Of a stretch of DNA of 64,000 bases, positions 1 through 8,289 are shown in pieces. Source of the DNA: Chryseobacterium tructae (GTDB lineage: Bacteria; Bacteroidota; Bacteroidia; Flavobacteriales; Weeksellaceae); contig NZ_JAUFQR010000001.1 in the NCBI RefSeq assembly GCF_030409875.1, forward strand, positions 1,736,001-1,800,000, written 5' to 3'. The notes under the pieces are model-generated. The model saw only the letters and a list, made by a program, of their open reading frames with translations, searched no databases and was not told the DNA's origin. The number at the start of each line of letters is the position of its first letter. Position 1 is the stretch's first letter. The position numbers were made by a program, and so were the translations under genes.

Positions 1-2
1 GA

Positions 3-161
3 ACAAGCCTAATGCTTACTCAAAATGCCGGACAACAGGTTGCAGCTGATCTAAGCCGTGGCGTGGTACAGGGTATTTCGGGCTATTTCGCCAAAAAGGT
101 TCGCACACCAAAAGTTACGCTAAAGGCAGGACATCAGGTGTTTCTCGTATCAAAAAAATAA
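3..161 (+). CDS. traM: Conjugative transposon protein TraM, C-terminal end (partial)
   Basis: Only the last 52 residues are in the window. They read AGQQVAADLSRG, then VVQGISGYFAKK, and end in KAGHQVFLVSKK. This is the typical end of Bacteroidetes TraM, a VirB10-like subunit of the mating channel; the segment after GHQVFLV is the closing beta strand of that domain. The stop at 159-161 overlaps the first upstream ATG of traN, as expected in a tightly packed tra operon. Assignment rests on this short tail and on the neighbours traN, traO and traQ. Confidence 0.75.
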   Translation, partial: TSLMLTQNAGQQVAADLSRGVVQGISGYFAKKVRTPKVTLKAGHQVFLVSKK

Positions 162-184
162 TGTTGAACTCAAAAAATAAAATA

Positions 185-1084
185 ATGAAACATCTTTTTA
201 AAATCTTTGGAGCATTTGCCCTGACCATCGGCTTAGCCGTAACCTCTTTTGCACAGGACAGTGCAAAATCAAAAACTCCACTTGCTTTGGGCAAGATAGC
301 CCCGTACAAAATGGAAGTTACCTATGATAAAACTTCACATCTGATTTTCCCGACTGCCATCCGTTATGTGGATCTGGGCAGTGAATACCTGATTGCCGGA
401 AAAGCGGATGACGCGGAAAACGTATTGCGTGTAAAAGCATCGGTAAGGGAATTTGAGCAGGAAACGAACTTTTCGGTGATTACCAATGACGGACGTTTTT
501 ACAGCTTTAATGTCTATTACAGTTCTTGCCCGGAAGCACTGAGCTATGACCTTTTGACGATGCAAAAAGCAGTAGATAAAGCCAACAGTAACGATGTGCT
601 TTTTGAAGAATTGGGCGACAATTCTCCGTCATTGGCTGGCTTGCTTTTAGAAACCATTTACAAAAACGATAAACGTATTGTAAAACATATCGGAGCTAAG
701 AGTTTTGGTATCCAGTTTATACTGAAAGGTATTTACATCCATAATGGCAAATACTACTTCCATACCGAATTGAGAAATCGTACCAATGTACCGTTTCAGA
801 TTGATTTTATCAATTTCAAAGTTGTGGATAAAAAAGTAGCTAAACGCACTGTAGTACAGGAAAGACCAATGATACCGCTACGTGCTTATAAGCCATTGGA
901 CGAAATTAGTGGAAAATCAATGGAGCAAAATGTATTCCTGTTAGATCAGTTTACCATTGCCGATGATAAGGTGCTTTTGATTGAAATTTTTGAGAAGAAC
1001 GGTGGTAGGCATCAAACGCTACAGATAGAAAATTCCGATTTAATCAAAGCTCGTTTGATTAATGATATGCACCTGAAATTTTAA
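185..1084 (+). CDS. traN: Conjugative transposon protein TraN
   Basis: A 299-residue exported protein of the TraN family (DUF4138), a VirB9-like component of the conjugation channel in Bacteroidetes elements. Residues 1-23 form a signal peptide (MKHLFKIFGAFALTIGL, cleavage near SFAQ). The rest is beta-rich, with KSFGIQFILKGIYI and YYFHTELRNRTNVPFQIDF typical of the C-terminal domain. An in-frame ATG at 161 would add eight residues in front of the signal peptide and overlaps the traM stop. The ATG at 185 gives a normal signal peptide and is preferred. The gene sits between traM and traO in the same direction, so it is part of one transfer operon. Confidence 0.9.
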   Translation: MKHLFKIFGAFALTIGLAVTSFAQDSAKSKTPLALGKIAPYKMEVTYDKTSHLIFPTAIRYVDLGSEYLIAGKADDAENVLRVKASVREFEQETNFSVITNDGRFYSFNVYYSSCPEALSYDLLTMQKAVDKANSNDVLFEELGDNSPSLAGLLLETIYKNDKRIVKHIGAKSFGIQFILKGIYIHNGKYYFHTELRNRTNVPFQIDFINFKVVDKKVAKRTVVQERPMIPLRAYKPLDEISGKSMEQNVFLLDQFTIADDKVLLIEIFEKNGGRHQTLQIENSDLIKARLINDMHLKF

Positions 1085-1104
1085 CAATCCTTTAAAGCAA
1101 TTAT

Positions 1105-1664
1105 ATGAAAAAGTATATCTATACCGTGATGCTCCTCCTGATGACCATCACGGTTACACAGGCACAAAGAATGCTGCCCAAACAGAAAGGATTGGAAGCA
1201 AGTGCAGGCGTATTGTCCGATGATAAAATCGGTAACGATTATTACCTCAATATCGGGATGACCGTCAACGGTAAGAACGGGAATTACCAAATTTGGGCGT
1301 TGGAATATACGCACCAATACCACGACTATAAAACCCTCCGCATACCGCAGGAAATCTACACCGCCGAGGGTGGTTATAGTTTGTTCTTGCTTGGCGATAG
1401 CCGGAAGAATATCACATTGAATGCAGGAATAATGGGCGTAGTCGGTTACGAAAGCATCAATCGTGGCGAAGCGATGTTGTATGACGGTGCGAAATAGTAA
1501 GCGAGGACAACTTCATTTACGGAGCTGGCGGACGGCTAACCTTTGAAACTTACCTCTCAGACCGATTTGTGTTAGTCCTGCAAGGGCGTACAAAGGTTTT
1601 ATGGGGTACGGATCTGGAACAGTTCCGACCGTCCGCAGGTGTAGGATTAAGGTTTAACTTTTAA
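1105..1664 (+). CDS. traO: Conjugative transposon protein TraO (frame break at about 1492)
   Basis: TraO is a small secreted protein of Bacteroidetes conjugation operons. The first frame gives a signal peptide (MKKYIYTVMLLLMTITVTQAQ) and a beta-rich body, then stops at 1497. The normal TraO ending follows in another frame (IVSEDNFIYGAGGRLTF, then FVLVLQGRTKVLWGTDLEQ, ending GVGLRFNF) and stops at 1664. Adding one A to the AAA run at 1492-1494 restores a single 187-residue protein of normal length. The break is therefore probably a sequencing deletion; a true frameshift cannot be excluded. Confidence 0.85.
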
Positions 1665-1675
1665 AACGAAAAACA

Positions 1676-2125
1676 ATGAGAGCAATTTTTAATAAATTCA
1701 GAGTGGGACTACTGCCTACATATATACTATTGGCAATCCTCACAGCTTCGGTTTCGCTGGTATCTTGTAGCAAAGATGATGACCTCGAAATACAGAACAA
1801 TTTTCCTTTCGAGGTAAATGTAATGCCTATACCCAAAGATGTTGCCAATGGGCAGACCGTTGAGATACGCATTACCATACAGCGAAAGGGTAATTACATG
1901 GATACAGAATATTTCCTGCGATATTTCCAGTTTGACGGGCAAGGTACTTTAAGATATTATGATGAACCACCATACCTGCCTAACGATTTATATTCGTTGC
2001 CATCGGAACAATTCAGGTTGTATTATACTTCAACTTCTGCCGTATCACAGTCCTTTGAGGTTTGGATTTCGGACAGCTTCGGAAATGAAAAGCAGTTAAG
2101 CTTTCAGTTCAATAGTAGCGATTAG
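1676..2125 (+). CDS. traQ: Conjugative transposon lipoprotein TraQ (DUF3872)
   Basis: A 149-residue lipoprotein: an N-terminal hydrophobic segment (LLPTYILLAILTASVSL) runs into the lipobox VSCSKDDD, a Cys followed by Asp-rich residues as in exported Bacteroidetes lipoproteins. The body is a compact beta domain (FPFEVNVMPIPKDVANGQ, then a C-terminal half that includes SQSFEVWISDSFGNEKQLSF). This matches the TraQ family found right after traO. It starts 11 bases after the traO stop and is followed by a clear terminator, so it ends the tra operon. Its role in transfer is not well defined in the family. Confidence 0.85.
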   Translation: MRAIFNKFRVGLLPTYILLAILTASVSLVSCSKDDDLEIQNNFPFEVNVMPIPKDVANGQTVEIRITIQRKGNYMDTEYFLRYFQFDGQGTLRYYDEPPYLPNDLYSLPSEQFRLYYTSTSAVSQSFEVWISDSFGNEKQLSFQFNSSD

Positions 2126-2146
2126 GTCACTATGTGTTTGTAAAGT

Positions 2147-2178
2147 AACGGCTTATCGAAAGGTAAGCCGTTTTTTTA
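2147..2178 (+). terminator. Rho-independent terminator of the tra operon
   Basis: An inverted repeat AACGGCTTA / TAAGCCGTT with an 8-base loop is followed by a run of T. It lies 21 bases after the traQ stop. Confidence 0.85.
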
Positions 2179-2243
2179 TTCATACAAATAAAATGTTTAA
2201 TTTTATAGAAGTGAGAATGACCGTTAATTTAAAAGTGTAGCTT

Positions 2244-2531
2244 ATGGATACTCCTACTTTGGTAATAGGCATTGTCGCCCTTATATTGGGCATTGGGCTT
2301 ATCTACTGGATAAGTCGTAGGAAATTTTACAGACGAAGCCCTATGGGAACAGAAGGTTTTTCGAGCTTTGAAGCATCGGTATTTTTACGTTTTATAGAAC
2401 GTATTGGCAAATGGATTGCATACGCCCTGATTATTTTCGGACTGTTAGGTATATGGGCTTCTTCTAAAGGAGACAAGAACAAAGAGAAGATTAAAAAAAT
2501 GCAACAGATAAAACAATCATCACGAAAATAA
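2244..2531 (+). CDS. Small two-helix membrane protein of the ICE
   Basis: A 95-residue protein with two predicted membrane segments (about residues 5-24, LVIGIVALILGIGLIYWI, and 54-70, WIAYALIIFGLLGIWAS) separated by a basic loop RRKFYRRSP. The tail is Lys-rich and cytoplasmic. Proteins of this kind follow traQ in related elements and carry uninformative names in databases. It stands alone between two terminators. Function unknown; a membrane or conjugation accessory role is only inferred from position. Confidence 0.6.
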   Translation: MDTPTLVIGIVALILGIGLIYWISRRKFYRRSPMGTEGFSSFEASVFLRFIERIGKWIAYALIIFGLLGIWASSKGDKNKEKIKKMQQIKQSSRK

Positions 2532-2560
2532 TATTCCATCCAGCAATAATATTTGAATGA

Positions 2561-2594
2561 AAATCGGATAGCCCGGGAGGTTATCCGATTTTTG
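2561..2594. terminator. Hairpin terminator between convergent genes
   Basis: AAATCGGATA (2561-2570) pairs with TATCCGATTT (2582-2591) across an 11-base loop and has T-rich flanking sequence. It lies between the converging genes ending at 2531 and 2620 and could serve both. Confidence 0.75.
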
Positions 2595-2619
2595 GTTAAC
2601 TAAAAAAGTAAACTGAAAT

Positions 2620-3153
2620 CTACTTTTTCCGCTTATAGTGTAGTTGCGTCAATCCAGTTTCGAATGTTTTTGTTGTTACTAATTCAATAGCTTGTTCCGG
2701 TCTTCCGTCTTTAAAAAGTTTTGTTCCATTACCTAATAAAATTGGAATAATCGAAATTACAAACTCGTCTATTAAGTCATGTTTCAATAGCTCATTGATT
2801 ACTTCAGCACCGCCGTCACAATAAATATTCTTTCCATTTTCCGATTTTAACCGTTTGATTAATTCCGTGATGTCTCCTGTATAAAAAGTAGTCCTGCCTA
2901 ATTTCGGTCTTTCAGTTCTTGTGATGACATAAATATCCCGCTGACCGTTGTCATAATGAGATGCTCCGATTTCGTTAACTACATAGTCATAGGTTTTTCG
3001 ACCAATAATTATCGTGTCTATTGTGGACGTAAATTCAGCATAGCCATAATCTTCACCCTCTTTTTCTACAAGTTTCAAAAAGCTTAGGTCGTCATTTGGT
3101 TGTGCAATGTAACCGTCTAAACTCATTGCAATGAAAAGTGATATTTTTCGCAT
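2620..3153 (-). CDS. Dihydrofolate reductase family protein (RibD C-terminal type)
   Basis: A 177-residue protein with the RibD-C/DHFR-like fold. The N-terminal strand ISLFIAMSLDGYIAQ is followed by DTIIIGRKTYDYV, then KNIYCDGGAEVINELL (NADPH-binding Gly motif) and the C-terminal DEFVISIIPILLGNGTKLF. These are the standard landmarks of the DHFR-like reductases that often travel on mobile elements. The substrate cannot be deduced: riboflavin-pathway activity is unlikely for a stand-alone copy, and trimethoprim resistance should not be assumed. The next gene upstream on the same strand is an AraC regulator (72-base gap). Confidence 0.85.
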   Translation of the reverse strand: MRKISLFIAMSLDGYIAQPNDDLSFLKLVEKEGEDYGYAEFTSTIDTIIIGRKTYDYVVNEIGASHYDNGQRDIYVITRTERPKLGRTTFYTGDITELIKRLKSENGKNIYCDGGAEVINELLKHDLIDEFVISIIPILLGNGTKLFKDGRPEQAIELVTTKTFETGLTQLHYKRKK

Positions 3154-3225
3154 GTGATTTCAGTTTAAATGTTTTGACAAAATTACTTTTCGAAAACCAG
3201 TTGCACTTTGTAAAAATGCGACAAA

Positions 3226-3960
3226 TTATAATAGCGATGGTGAAAGTCCGGTATTTCGCTTGATTTCATTACTAAGATGCGAATGGTCATAATAGCCGCA
3301 TTCAAATGCTATATCTAACAAGCTCCGTGTTTGATTTGAGTTTTTGATTAATCTTAAAGCATTTTGAAAACGAATAATATTTGAATATTCTTTTGGTGAT
3401 AATCCAATGAATTTTTTAAAATTTCGTTCCAACTGTCTTACGGTTATGAAATTCCTTTTTGATAGTTCGTAAATGCTGATTTGACCGTTTGTTAAATATA
3501 TATCATTGATAACTGATTGTAGCTGATTGTTTTTACTCTTTATTCTTTTCGAAAAGAATTGGTCAAAATAATCGAATGGGTTGTCAAATATCTTGTCAAC
3601 ATTAAATGAATTAGGTTTTTCAAATTCAATAGTGTCGTTGGTTAGCTCATTTTGTGAAGCAAAGCTATAGAAATTATCAAAAGTTCCAGGTTTCAGGCAC
3701 ACACCTAACAAATGTGTATCGCTGTCAATAAAGCTATCTTTAAAAGAGTTCATTGCACCAACTACATAAGTCTTCCCGAAGTCCATAGAAACAGAACCGT
3801 TATCTGTCAAACAAGTATTTCCTGCATTCATTACTATACCAGCACAACCATCTGGAAAAACCCGTTCCCATTGCCTTTCAGTCTCGTTCCCTTTCAGTTC
3901 CCAATAGAAATGAATAAGGGGATCTAACTCTTTGCAAGGATTAATTTTCTTGTACTTCAT
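3226..3960 (-). CDS. AraC family transcriptional regulator (DUF6597-type sensor)
   Basis: A 244-residue regulator. The N-terminal sensor (MKYKKINPCKELDPLIHFYW, then ERVFPDGCAGIVMNAG) belongs to the family that precedes AraC HTH domains. The C-terminal two-helix AraC domain spans about residues 150-244 (FITVRQLERNFKKFIGLSPK, then LLDIAFECGYYDHSHLSNEI). It lies just upstream of and co-oriented with the DHFR-like gene, so that gene or the shared promoter is a plausible target. Ligand unknown. Confidence 0.85.
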   Translation of the reverse strand: MKYKKINPCKELDPLIHFYWELKGNETERQWERVFPDGCAGIVMNAGNTCLTDNGSVSMDFGKTYVVGAMNSFKDSFIDSDTHLLGVCLKPGTFDNFYSFASQNELTNDTIEFEKPNSFNVDKIFDNPFDYFDQFFSKRIKSKNNQLQSVINDIYLTNGQISIYELSKRNFITVRQLERNFKKFIGLSPKEYSNIIRFQNALRLIKNSNQTRSLLDIAFECGYYDHSHLSNEIKRNTGLSPSLL

Positions 3961-4150
3961 CGGTTTTTGTGGTATCGCTCGCTAGAATGACCGTCAGTAG
4001 AATTTATCTTTTCAAATTTACAAAATAAAAGTCTCTGAAAACTTATAGCATAACGACAAATACTGCCTTTCAAAGCCAACGGGTGCAACCTTTGCCAACC
4101 CTGCAAAAAGCCTTTATAAATTCAACTTCCACATAAAAATTGAGCAAACA

Positions 4151-4462
4151 ATGGAAGTTATCGCAGTACAAAAATCCGCATTGGACGGAATGAAGAATGA
4201 TATAAGGGAGCTTTTGGAACTGACCGAAAATGCTACCCAAAAATACACCCCGATTTTTAAAGAGGAAAAGTGGCTTGATAATCAGGAGGTGTGCTTGATG
4301 ATGAATATTACCAAACGGACTTTGCAGACCTATAAGGACAAAGGCTTACTCCCGTATTCAAAACTGAACCGCAAGAATTATTATAAACTCTCGGATGTAC
4401 AGGCTTTGCTCGAAGCCGGACAGCCTTACAATACAAATCACAATGGATTTATTGACGAATGA
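4151..4462 (+). CDS. Helix-turn-helix protein, excisionase-like
   Basis: A 103-residue DNA-binding protein. The N-terminal part is a short helical region; the C-terminal half holds a winged HTH of the MerR/Xis type (WLDNQEVCLMMNITKRTLQ, then GLLPYSKLNRKNYYKLSDVQ). Bacteroidetes ICEs usually carry one or two such proteins, some of which act as recombination directionality factors or regulators. It overlaps the next gene by 20 bases in another frame, implying translational coupling. Which of the two acts on excision cannot be told from sequence. Confidence 0.8.
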   Translation: MEVIAVQKSALDGMKNDIRELLELTENATQKYTPIFKEEKWLDNQEVCLMMNITKRTLQTYKDKGLLPYSKLNRKNYYKLSDVQALLEAGQPYNTNHNGFIDE

Positions 4463-4745
4463 AGCCGAAGAAATCATAGCCCATCAGGAAATGATAACAC
4501 GGTTGAGATACCGTATTGAAGAAATACTGAAGAACTACCGTCCTGTAATGAACGGAGAAATCTACTTGTCGGGTGAAGATGTTTGTAGGTTGTTACATAT
4601 CAGCAAGAGGACTTTACAGCAATACCGTGATGATAATATCCTGCCATTCGTACAGATTGGAGGCAAGATAATTTATAAGCAGTCAGACATTCTATCTGTA
4701 CTGGAGCAAAATTATACTGGAAATAAGCTTAGTGCTGACTTCTGA
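4443..4745 (+). CDS. Second helix-turn-helix protein, excisionase-like
   Basis: A 100-residue relative of the preceding HTH protein. It has the same layout: a helical N-terminus (EIIAHQEMITRLRYRIEEIL), then a winged HTH (VCRLLHISKRTLQQYRDDN, then ILPFVQIGGKIIYKQSDIL). The ATG at 4443 is chosen because it lies within the end of the upstream gene, giving coupled translation; an upstream start at 4395 would add 16 residues with no resemblance to the family. Its last 17 bases overlap the end of the convergent gene at 4729-5466. Confidence 0.8.
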   Translation: MDLLTNEAEEIIAHQEMITRLRYRIEEILKNYRPVMNGEIYLSGEDVCRLLHISKRTLQQYRDDNILPFVQIGGKIIYKQSDILSVLEQNYTGNKLSADF

Positions 4746-5466
4746 ATTTCCTTCTCAAATAATAATATCGAAATAATAAGCGGTCATACCACAGGGTGAA
4801 CAACAATAAGGTAACAGGAAATAATAGTGTTTTTGATCCAAAATACGGGTAAGTAAACCCGCCTATGATACCACCGAGAAAGAAACAGGAAATGATCGCT
4901 AACTTCAAAAAAATGCTTTTTCTTAATCGTAACCGTTCCAGCTTTTCTCTATAGAAAAACAATTGGGATAATTCTATTCCCAAGTCTGTAAAAAGTCCTG
5001 TAAGATGTGTGGTTCGTACCACCGACTGAGATACACGGGTTACCAGTGCATTTTGCAAACCCATAGAAAAAAGTAAAGCGGAGGACAAAAGGATAGCAAT
5101 TGAGTGATGTTCTTTCGGTAACAGAAAGGCAGAGAAACCAACACCAAGTAATAGTGCTATTTCAATAATTATAGGTATCACATAAGAAGTCTGCGGTTTG
5201 TATTTTGAGACCCATTCCATAATCAGGCTTGACATAAAAGCTCCGAACAGAAAGAAAATAATATAGAAAAGATAAATAAAAGCCATACTGTAATTCTTCA
5301 ATACCAGTTCTTCGGAAAAGAATGCAAAATGTCCTGTTACATTAGTGGTTAACATATTTAATTCTAATACCCCTACGATATTCACTACGCCTGCTACACC
5401 AGATAGAATTGAGGCTAATTTGAGATTGTGGGAATAAGTACGTCCTTTCCCTTTATGTCTAAACAT
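4729..5466 (-). CDS. YoaK/DUF1275 family membrane protein
   Basis: A 245-residue integral membrane protein with about six hydrophobic segments. Family landmarks are LSGVAGVVNIVGVLELNML near the N-terminus, TTNVTGHF, and SMGLQNALVTRVSQSVVRTT in the middle followed by HLTGLFTDLGIE. DUF1275 proteins are small transporters or membrane proteins of unknown substrate. It is carried as cargo on the ICE, alone on its strand and convergent with the HTH pair. Function beyond membrane location is not established. Confidence 0.85.
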   Translation of the reverse strand: MFRHKGKGRTYSHNLKLASILSGVAGVVNIVGVLELNMLTTNVTGHFAFFSEELVLKNYSMAFIYLFYIIFFLFGAFMSSLIMEWVSKYKPQTSYVIPIIIEIALLLGVGFSAFLLPKEHHSIAILLSSALLFSMGLQNALVTRVSQSVVRTTHLTGLFTDLGIELSQLFFYREKLERLRLRKSIFLKLAIISCFFLGGIIGGFTYPYFGSKTLLFPVTLLLFTLWYDRLLFRYYYLRRKFRSQH

Positions 5467-5773
5467 ATAAATTTCTTTATCACAAATTTACAAAACTACC
5501 TTTCTTAACGTACCTAATAATTGAATATAACAAACAACATTCGTACATTTGTTGTCGAAAATATAGAAAATCTTAAAGTGTTTTTGCTTTAAGTCCCACA
5601 TTGAAAACTGGTAATTTTTAGACAACGGGACGATAAGGAAGAACGCTCATGCCAAAGGCGTGGGCGCTCGCTTATTCGTTGTCGGGTATACCAGTACCTC
5701 AATGTGCGGTAAGTGTAGTTGCCTGCGCTTCTTTTTTGTGCAAGGCTTCCACAACCTAAAAAACATTAAGGCT
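5467..5773. other. 307-base gap with one imperfect hairpin
   Basis: No convincing gene. A hairpin at 5641-5669 pairs GAACGCTCATGCC with GGCGTGGGCGCTC (13 positions with two G-T pairs and one mismatch, 3-base loop). The rest is A+T-rich upstream of 5600 and more G+C-rich afterwards. It may hold the promoter of the gene at 5774 or an ICE regulatory site; nothing specific can be assigned. Confidence 0.35.
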
Positions 5774-6052
5774 ATGGATAACGAGCATATTTTATACCCT
5801 GATTTTGACCATCCTGCGTCACAGCTATCAGCATTCTCCTTCTGTATAGATATTTTTATTATCTCCCTCAAAAATGGTGAAATCGTACGTTTTAAACCTG
5901 ATGATATAGCTCATTTCAAGAAATGGCTTTCCAGATTTAAGATTAGGGATATTGCGTTTGACGATGGCATGCCTCATAATGATAGAACCACTGATTTATC
6001 TAAATCCAATCTCGGATTTTTTAACCTATTTAAACGAAATAATAGAAAATGA
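5774..6052 (+). CDS. Small hypothetical protein upstream of a response regulator
   Basis: A 92-residue protein (MDNEHILYPDFDHPASQLSA at the start, then an amphipathic middle and a basic tail LFKRNNRK). No family is recognised. The ATG at 5774 is chosen over an upstream GTG at 5660, whose extra residues are compositionally odd and overlap a hairpin. It overlaps the following receiver-domain gene by four bases, so the two are translated together and may act together. DUF2442-like proteins have a similar size, but this is only a guess. Confidence 0.55.
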   Translation: MDNEHILYPDFDHPASQLSAFSFCIDIFIISLKNGEIVRFKPDDIAHFKKWLSRFKIRDIAFDDGMPHNDRTTDLSKSNLGFFNLFKRNNRK

Positions 6053-6486
6053 AAAAAGAACAAATAATTAGGGTCGCCATTATTGACGACCACGATATGC
6101 TTAGAAATGGTATCTGCCAATTTCTGGATAGCTTTGGTTTTGCTATGATGTTTGAAGTAGAAAATGGCGTATTAGCTTTAGAAAAAATAGAAAGAAGCCA
6201 CCTTATTCCTGATGTTTGCATTGTGGATGTTAATATGCCTGTGATGAACGGATTTGAATTGACTGAAATATTAAGTAAAAAATATCCAGCTATCAAAATT
6301 ATTGCATTCAGTGTGAACGATGAAGAAAAAGATGTTTTGAAAATGCTTGAATGCGGAGCTGACGGCTATGTGTTAAAAGGTGCAGACCCAGACGAACTTA
6401 AAAAAGCTATTGAGGTGGTTTATAACGGCGAAAGATATTTTAGTGTGGGAGTGTCGAAAATTGCAAAGGAATATTTTAGTAACTAA
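6049..6486 (+). CDS. Single-domain response regulator (receiver only)
   Basis: A 145-residue receiver domain with no output domain. Key residues are visible: acidic pair D13-D14 (VAIIDDHDML), phospho-acceptor D60 (VCIVDVNMPVMNGFE), S88 and K110 (GYVLKGADPDELKKA). The sequence resembles the receivers of NarL/LuxR-type regulators, but the protein stops about 20 residues after the domain, where an HTH would begin. It overlaps the small gene before it by four bases. No histidine kinase lies nearby, so it probably responds to a kinase elsewhere or acts by protein contact. Confidence 0.9.
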   Translation: MKKEQIIRVAIIDDHDMLRNGICQFLDSFGFAMMFEVENGVLALEKIERSHLIPDVCIVDVNMPVMNGFELTEILSKKYPAIKIIAFSVNDEEKDVLKMLECGADGYVLKGADPDELKKAIEVVYNGERYFSVGVSKIAKEYFSN

Positions 6487-6543
6487 TAATCTTGCAACCT
6501 TAATAGCCTAAAATATCTATTATAATTAAGCGACGTTCTTTTG

Positions 6544-6581
6544 CTTCTTTTCTTTGGTCGCAGATGTGGAAAGAAAAGAAG
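6544..6581. repeat. Perfect 12-bp inverted repeat in the gap before the PRTRC operon end
   Basis: CTTCTTTTCTTT (6544-6555) is matched exactly by AAAGAAAAGAAG (6570-6581). A second inverted repeat GCAAAAATGC / GCATTTTTGC lies at 6708-6717 and 6741-6750. Neither has a U-tract on the correct side, so they may mark the end of the minus-strand operon or be structural DNA sites. The rest of 6487-6762 contains no gene. Confidence 0.5.
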
Positions 6582-6762
6582 TTCGCTATAATAACAAAAG
6601 GGATAACGAATATCCCTGAAACCTGAACGCAACCTATTTGAGAAAAATAGGGAAATGGAAGAATGAAATGGAAGATTTTTAGCAAAGTGGCTGCACCTTT
6701 TTTGGATGCAAAAATGCGTTTCCGACCGTAGTAAGGAATTGCATTTTTGCCGCCCGATTTTG

Positions 6763-7569
6763 CTATCTGGCGACTGAAATGGGCTGTGAGCGGAAATCTT
6801 TCAGATTTAGGAAAAAACCCCTGTTTTCGGTCAATCCGTTGCGGAACAATCCCCACAATAAGGAGCAACCCATTTGAGCCAATGCGGAATTGATAAACAA
6901 ATCCTGCTTCTCCAATGCTTCTGCCAGTGAGCAACTTGGCGTATCATCTTCCTGCTCGGACTGTTTCAGCAGGTCGCCAAATTCTTCCGTTACCATTGGC
7001 AGATTGGCGATTGTTTCAAATCGGTCTGAACTCGGTTGCGGAACATCGCCTATGGTAGATAACAATACCTGCCCTGTATGCTGACTGTTGCCATAATCTA
7101 ACCAGTATTTGGGTTTGTTGTGATGATATTTTCCGTTATTCATTTCATTAAGTATTTCGGCAATACCAAACCTCGCCTGTACGCTATCCACACAGGTTAT
7201 AAAGATAGTAGCCTGTACGTTTTCAAGTTTACCGATAGTGTCTTTTTCAAACTTCTGTGTTTCGGCTTTCCAGTTCGTACCCGAAAAACGGTTGGCTCGG
7301 TTGATGAGTGCAACGGATTTATATAATCCGACCTCACATTCTGCAAAACGCTGTCTGCCCAAATTTGCTTCTGTAATAACATCATCGTCCCAAAGGCGAA
7401 CGGACAATCCTGCGTGTCCCAATGCAATGAAACTGTGGTTCATTTCCATTAGGGCGGTCAAAACCTTTGAACCTGTGCCACCTGCACCGATAAGGTTTAC
7501 CGATATGGGATTGGTAGGATTTATCAAACTATTGTCCGTAAAATGGACTTTTATTTTTTCTGTGTTCAT
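6763..7569 (-). CDS. PRTRC system ThiF family protein (E1-like)
   Basis: A 268-residue member of the E1/ThiF superfamily, which adenylates the C-terminus of a ubiquitin-like protein. The Rossmann nucleotide loop is NLIGAGGTGSKV (Gly-rich, residues 26-36). An Asp-rich turn followed by N-L-G-R-Q-R (WDDDVITEANLGRQRF, 60-75) matches the ATP-binding Asn, Arg and Gln of E1-like enzymes. C213 in DDTPSCSLAEAL sits where these enzymes carry the catalytic Cys. It overlaps PRTRC B by four bases and is the last gene of the operon. The native role of the PRTRC cassette is unknown. Confidence 0.9.
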   Translation of the reverse strand: MNTEKIKVHFTDNSLINPTNPISVNLIGAGGTGSKVLTALMEMNHSFIALGHAGLSVRLWDDDVITEANLGRQRFAECEVGLYKSVALINRANRFSGTNWKAETQKFEKDTIGKLENVQATIFITCVDSVQARFGIAEILNEMNNGKYHHNKPKYWLDYGNSQHTGQVLLSTIGDVPQPSSDRFETIANLPMVTEEFGDLLKQSEQEDDTPSCSLAEALEKQDLFINSALAQMGCSLLWGLFRNGLTENRGFFLNLKDFRSQPISVAR

Positions 7570-8279
7570 CGCAATATATTTTTTAAGGTTAGCTTACTTT
7601 TGGTCAAAACTTCCATTGGAAAGGCTTCGCCTGTGGCGATAAGGTTTTCCCAAAGGCTTACGCAATTTCCTTTTATCGGGTTAAAATCGTGCATGAGGTG
7701 GCTGAAATAGCTATTGAAGAAAAAACCTTCCCATTCGCTTATGAATTCTTCCAACGATGCCGTTTTTTTAATCCTCACATCTACCGTTCCCATACATACA
7801 TTTCCATCCTCGTACACGTTAAAAAAGGGAGCATTGTATAAAGTTGTTTTTTCGGTCGGTCTGCGGTCGCCTGTCAGAGCAAATACCGCCAAACCGTTGC
7901 GGTTCGCTATCCACAACATAGGCGGTACATTTGCCCTGCCTTTTGGGATACCCAAACTTTCTGTAAAATGCAATTCCCTCTGCATGGCTTTTGTAAACCA
8001 AACCACCTTATTGCCACTCGGGTCAAAATGTAAAATATGGCTTCCAATAATTCCCTGCGGTTTCAATAAAGGGTCTTTTTCCTCTTTTGCGGTCTTCAAT
8101 GCCTTTGCAAGTCGGTTTGCTTCCTGTACGGTCAAAGGGTGTGCATTTATAGGCGTACCGTTTTTGTCCATATCAAAATGCTCTACATACGTATCGTTGC
8201 CCTTTCCTGTGGTTTGATAAAAAACCAATGCCGATTTAGGATAGTAAAGCGTTCCGAAATCCTGTGTTATGTCGTTCAT
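7566..8279 (-). CDS. PRTRC system protein B (E2-like fold candidate)
   Basis: A 237-residue PRTRC B protein. This family has been linked by comparative genomics to bacterial E2-like (ubiquitin-conjugating) folds. What is visible supports this: a beta-rich N-terminal half, then PFFNVYEDGNVCMGTVDV with C162 in a context (acidic turn, G-x-V-C-x-G) like the active-site Cys of E2 enzymes, then a helical C-terminus (SLEEFISEWEGFFFNSYFS). It lies between the E1-like gene (4-base overlap) and the 384-residue F-like protein. E2 activity is an inference, not shown by the sequence. Confidence 0.85.
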   Translation of the reverse strand: MNDITQDFGTLYYPKSALVFYQTTGKGNDTYVEHFDMDKNGTPINAHPLTVQEANRLAKALKTAKEEKDPLLKPQGIIGSHILHFDPSGNKVVWFTKAMQRELHFTESLGIPKGRANVPPMLWIANRNGLAVFALTGDRRPTEKTTLYNAPFFNVYEDGNVCMGTVDVRIKKTASLEEFISEWEGFFFNSYFSHLMHDFNPIKGNCVSLWENLIATGEAFPMEVLTKSKLTLKNILR

Positions 8280-8289
8280 AGCTTCTGTT

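Noticed and set aside
1105-1664. Broken genes as true pseudogenes (traO and the others)
   Set aside because: All breaks are single-site homopolymer deletions with perfect coding conservation on both sides, which favours sequencing error.
6500-6934. 144-codon minus-strand frame beyond the ThiF gene
   Set aside because: It overlaps the well-supported ThiF gene in another frame, has no recognisable domain and consists partly of hairpin sequence.
7238-8217. Long plus-strand frames across PRTRC ThiF and B
   Set aside because: They are antisense shadows of conserved genes, with Ser- and Phe-rich composition and no known relatives.
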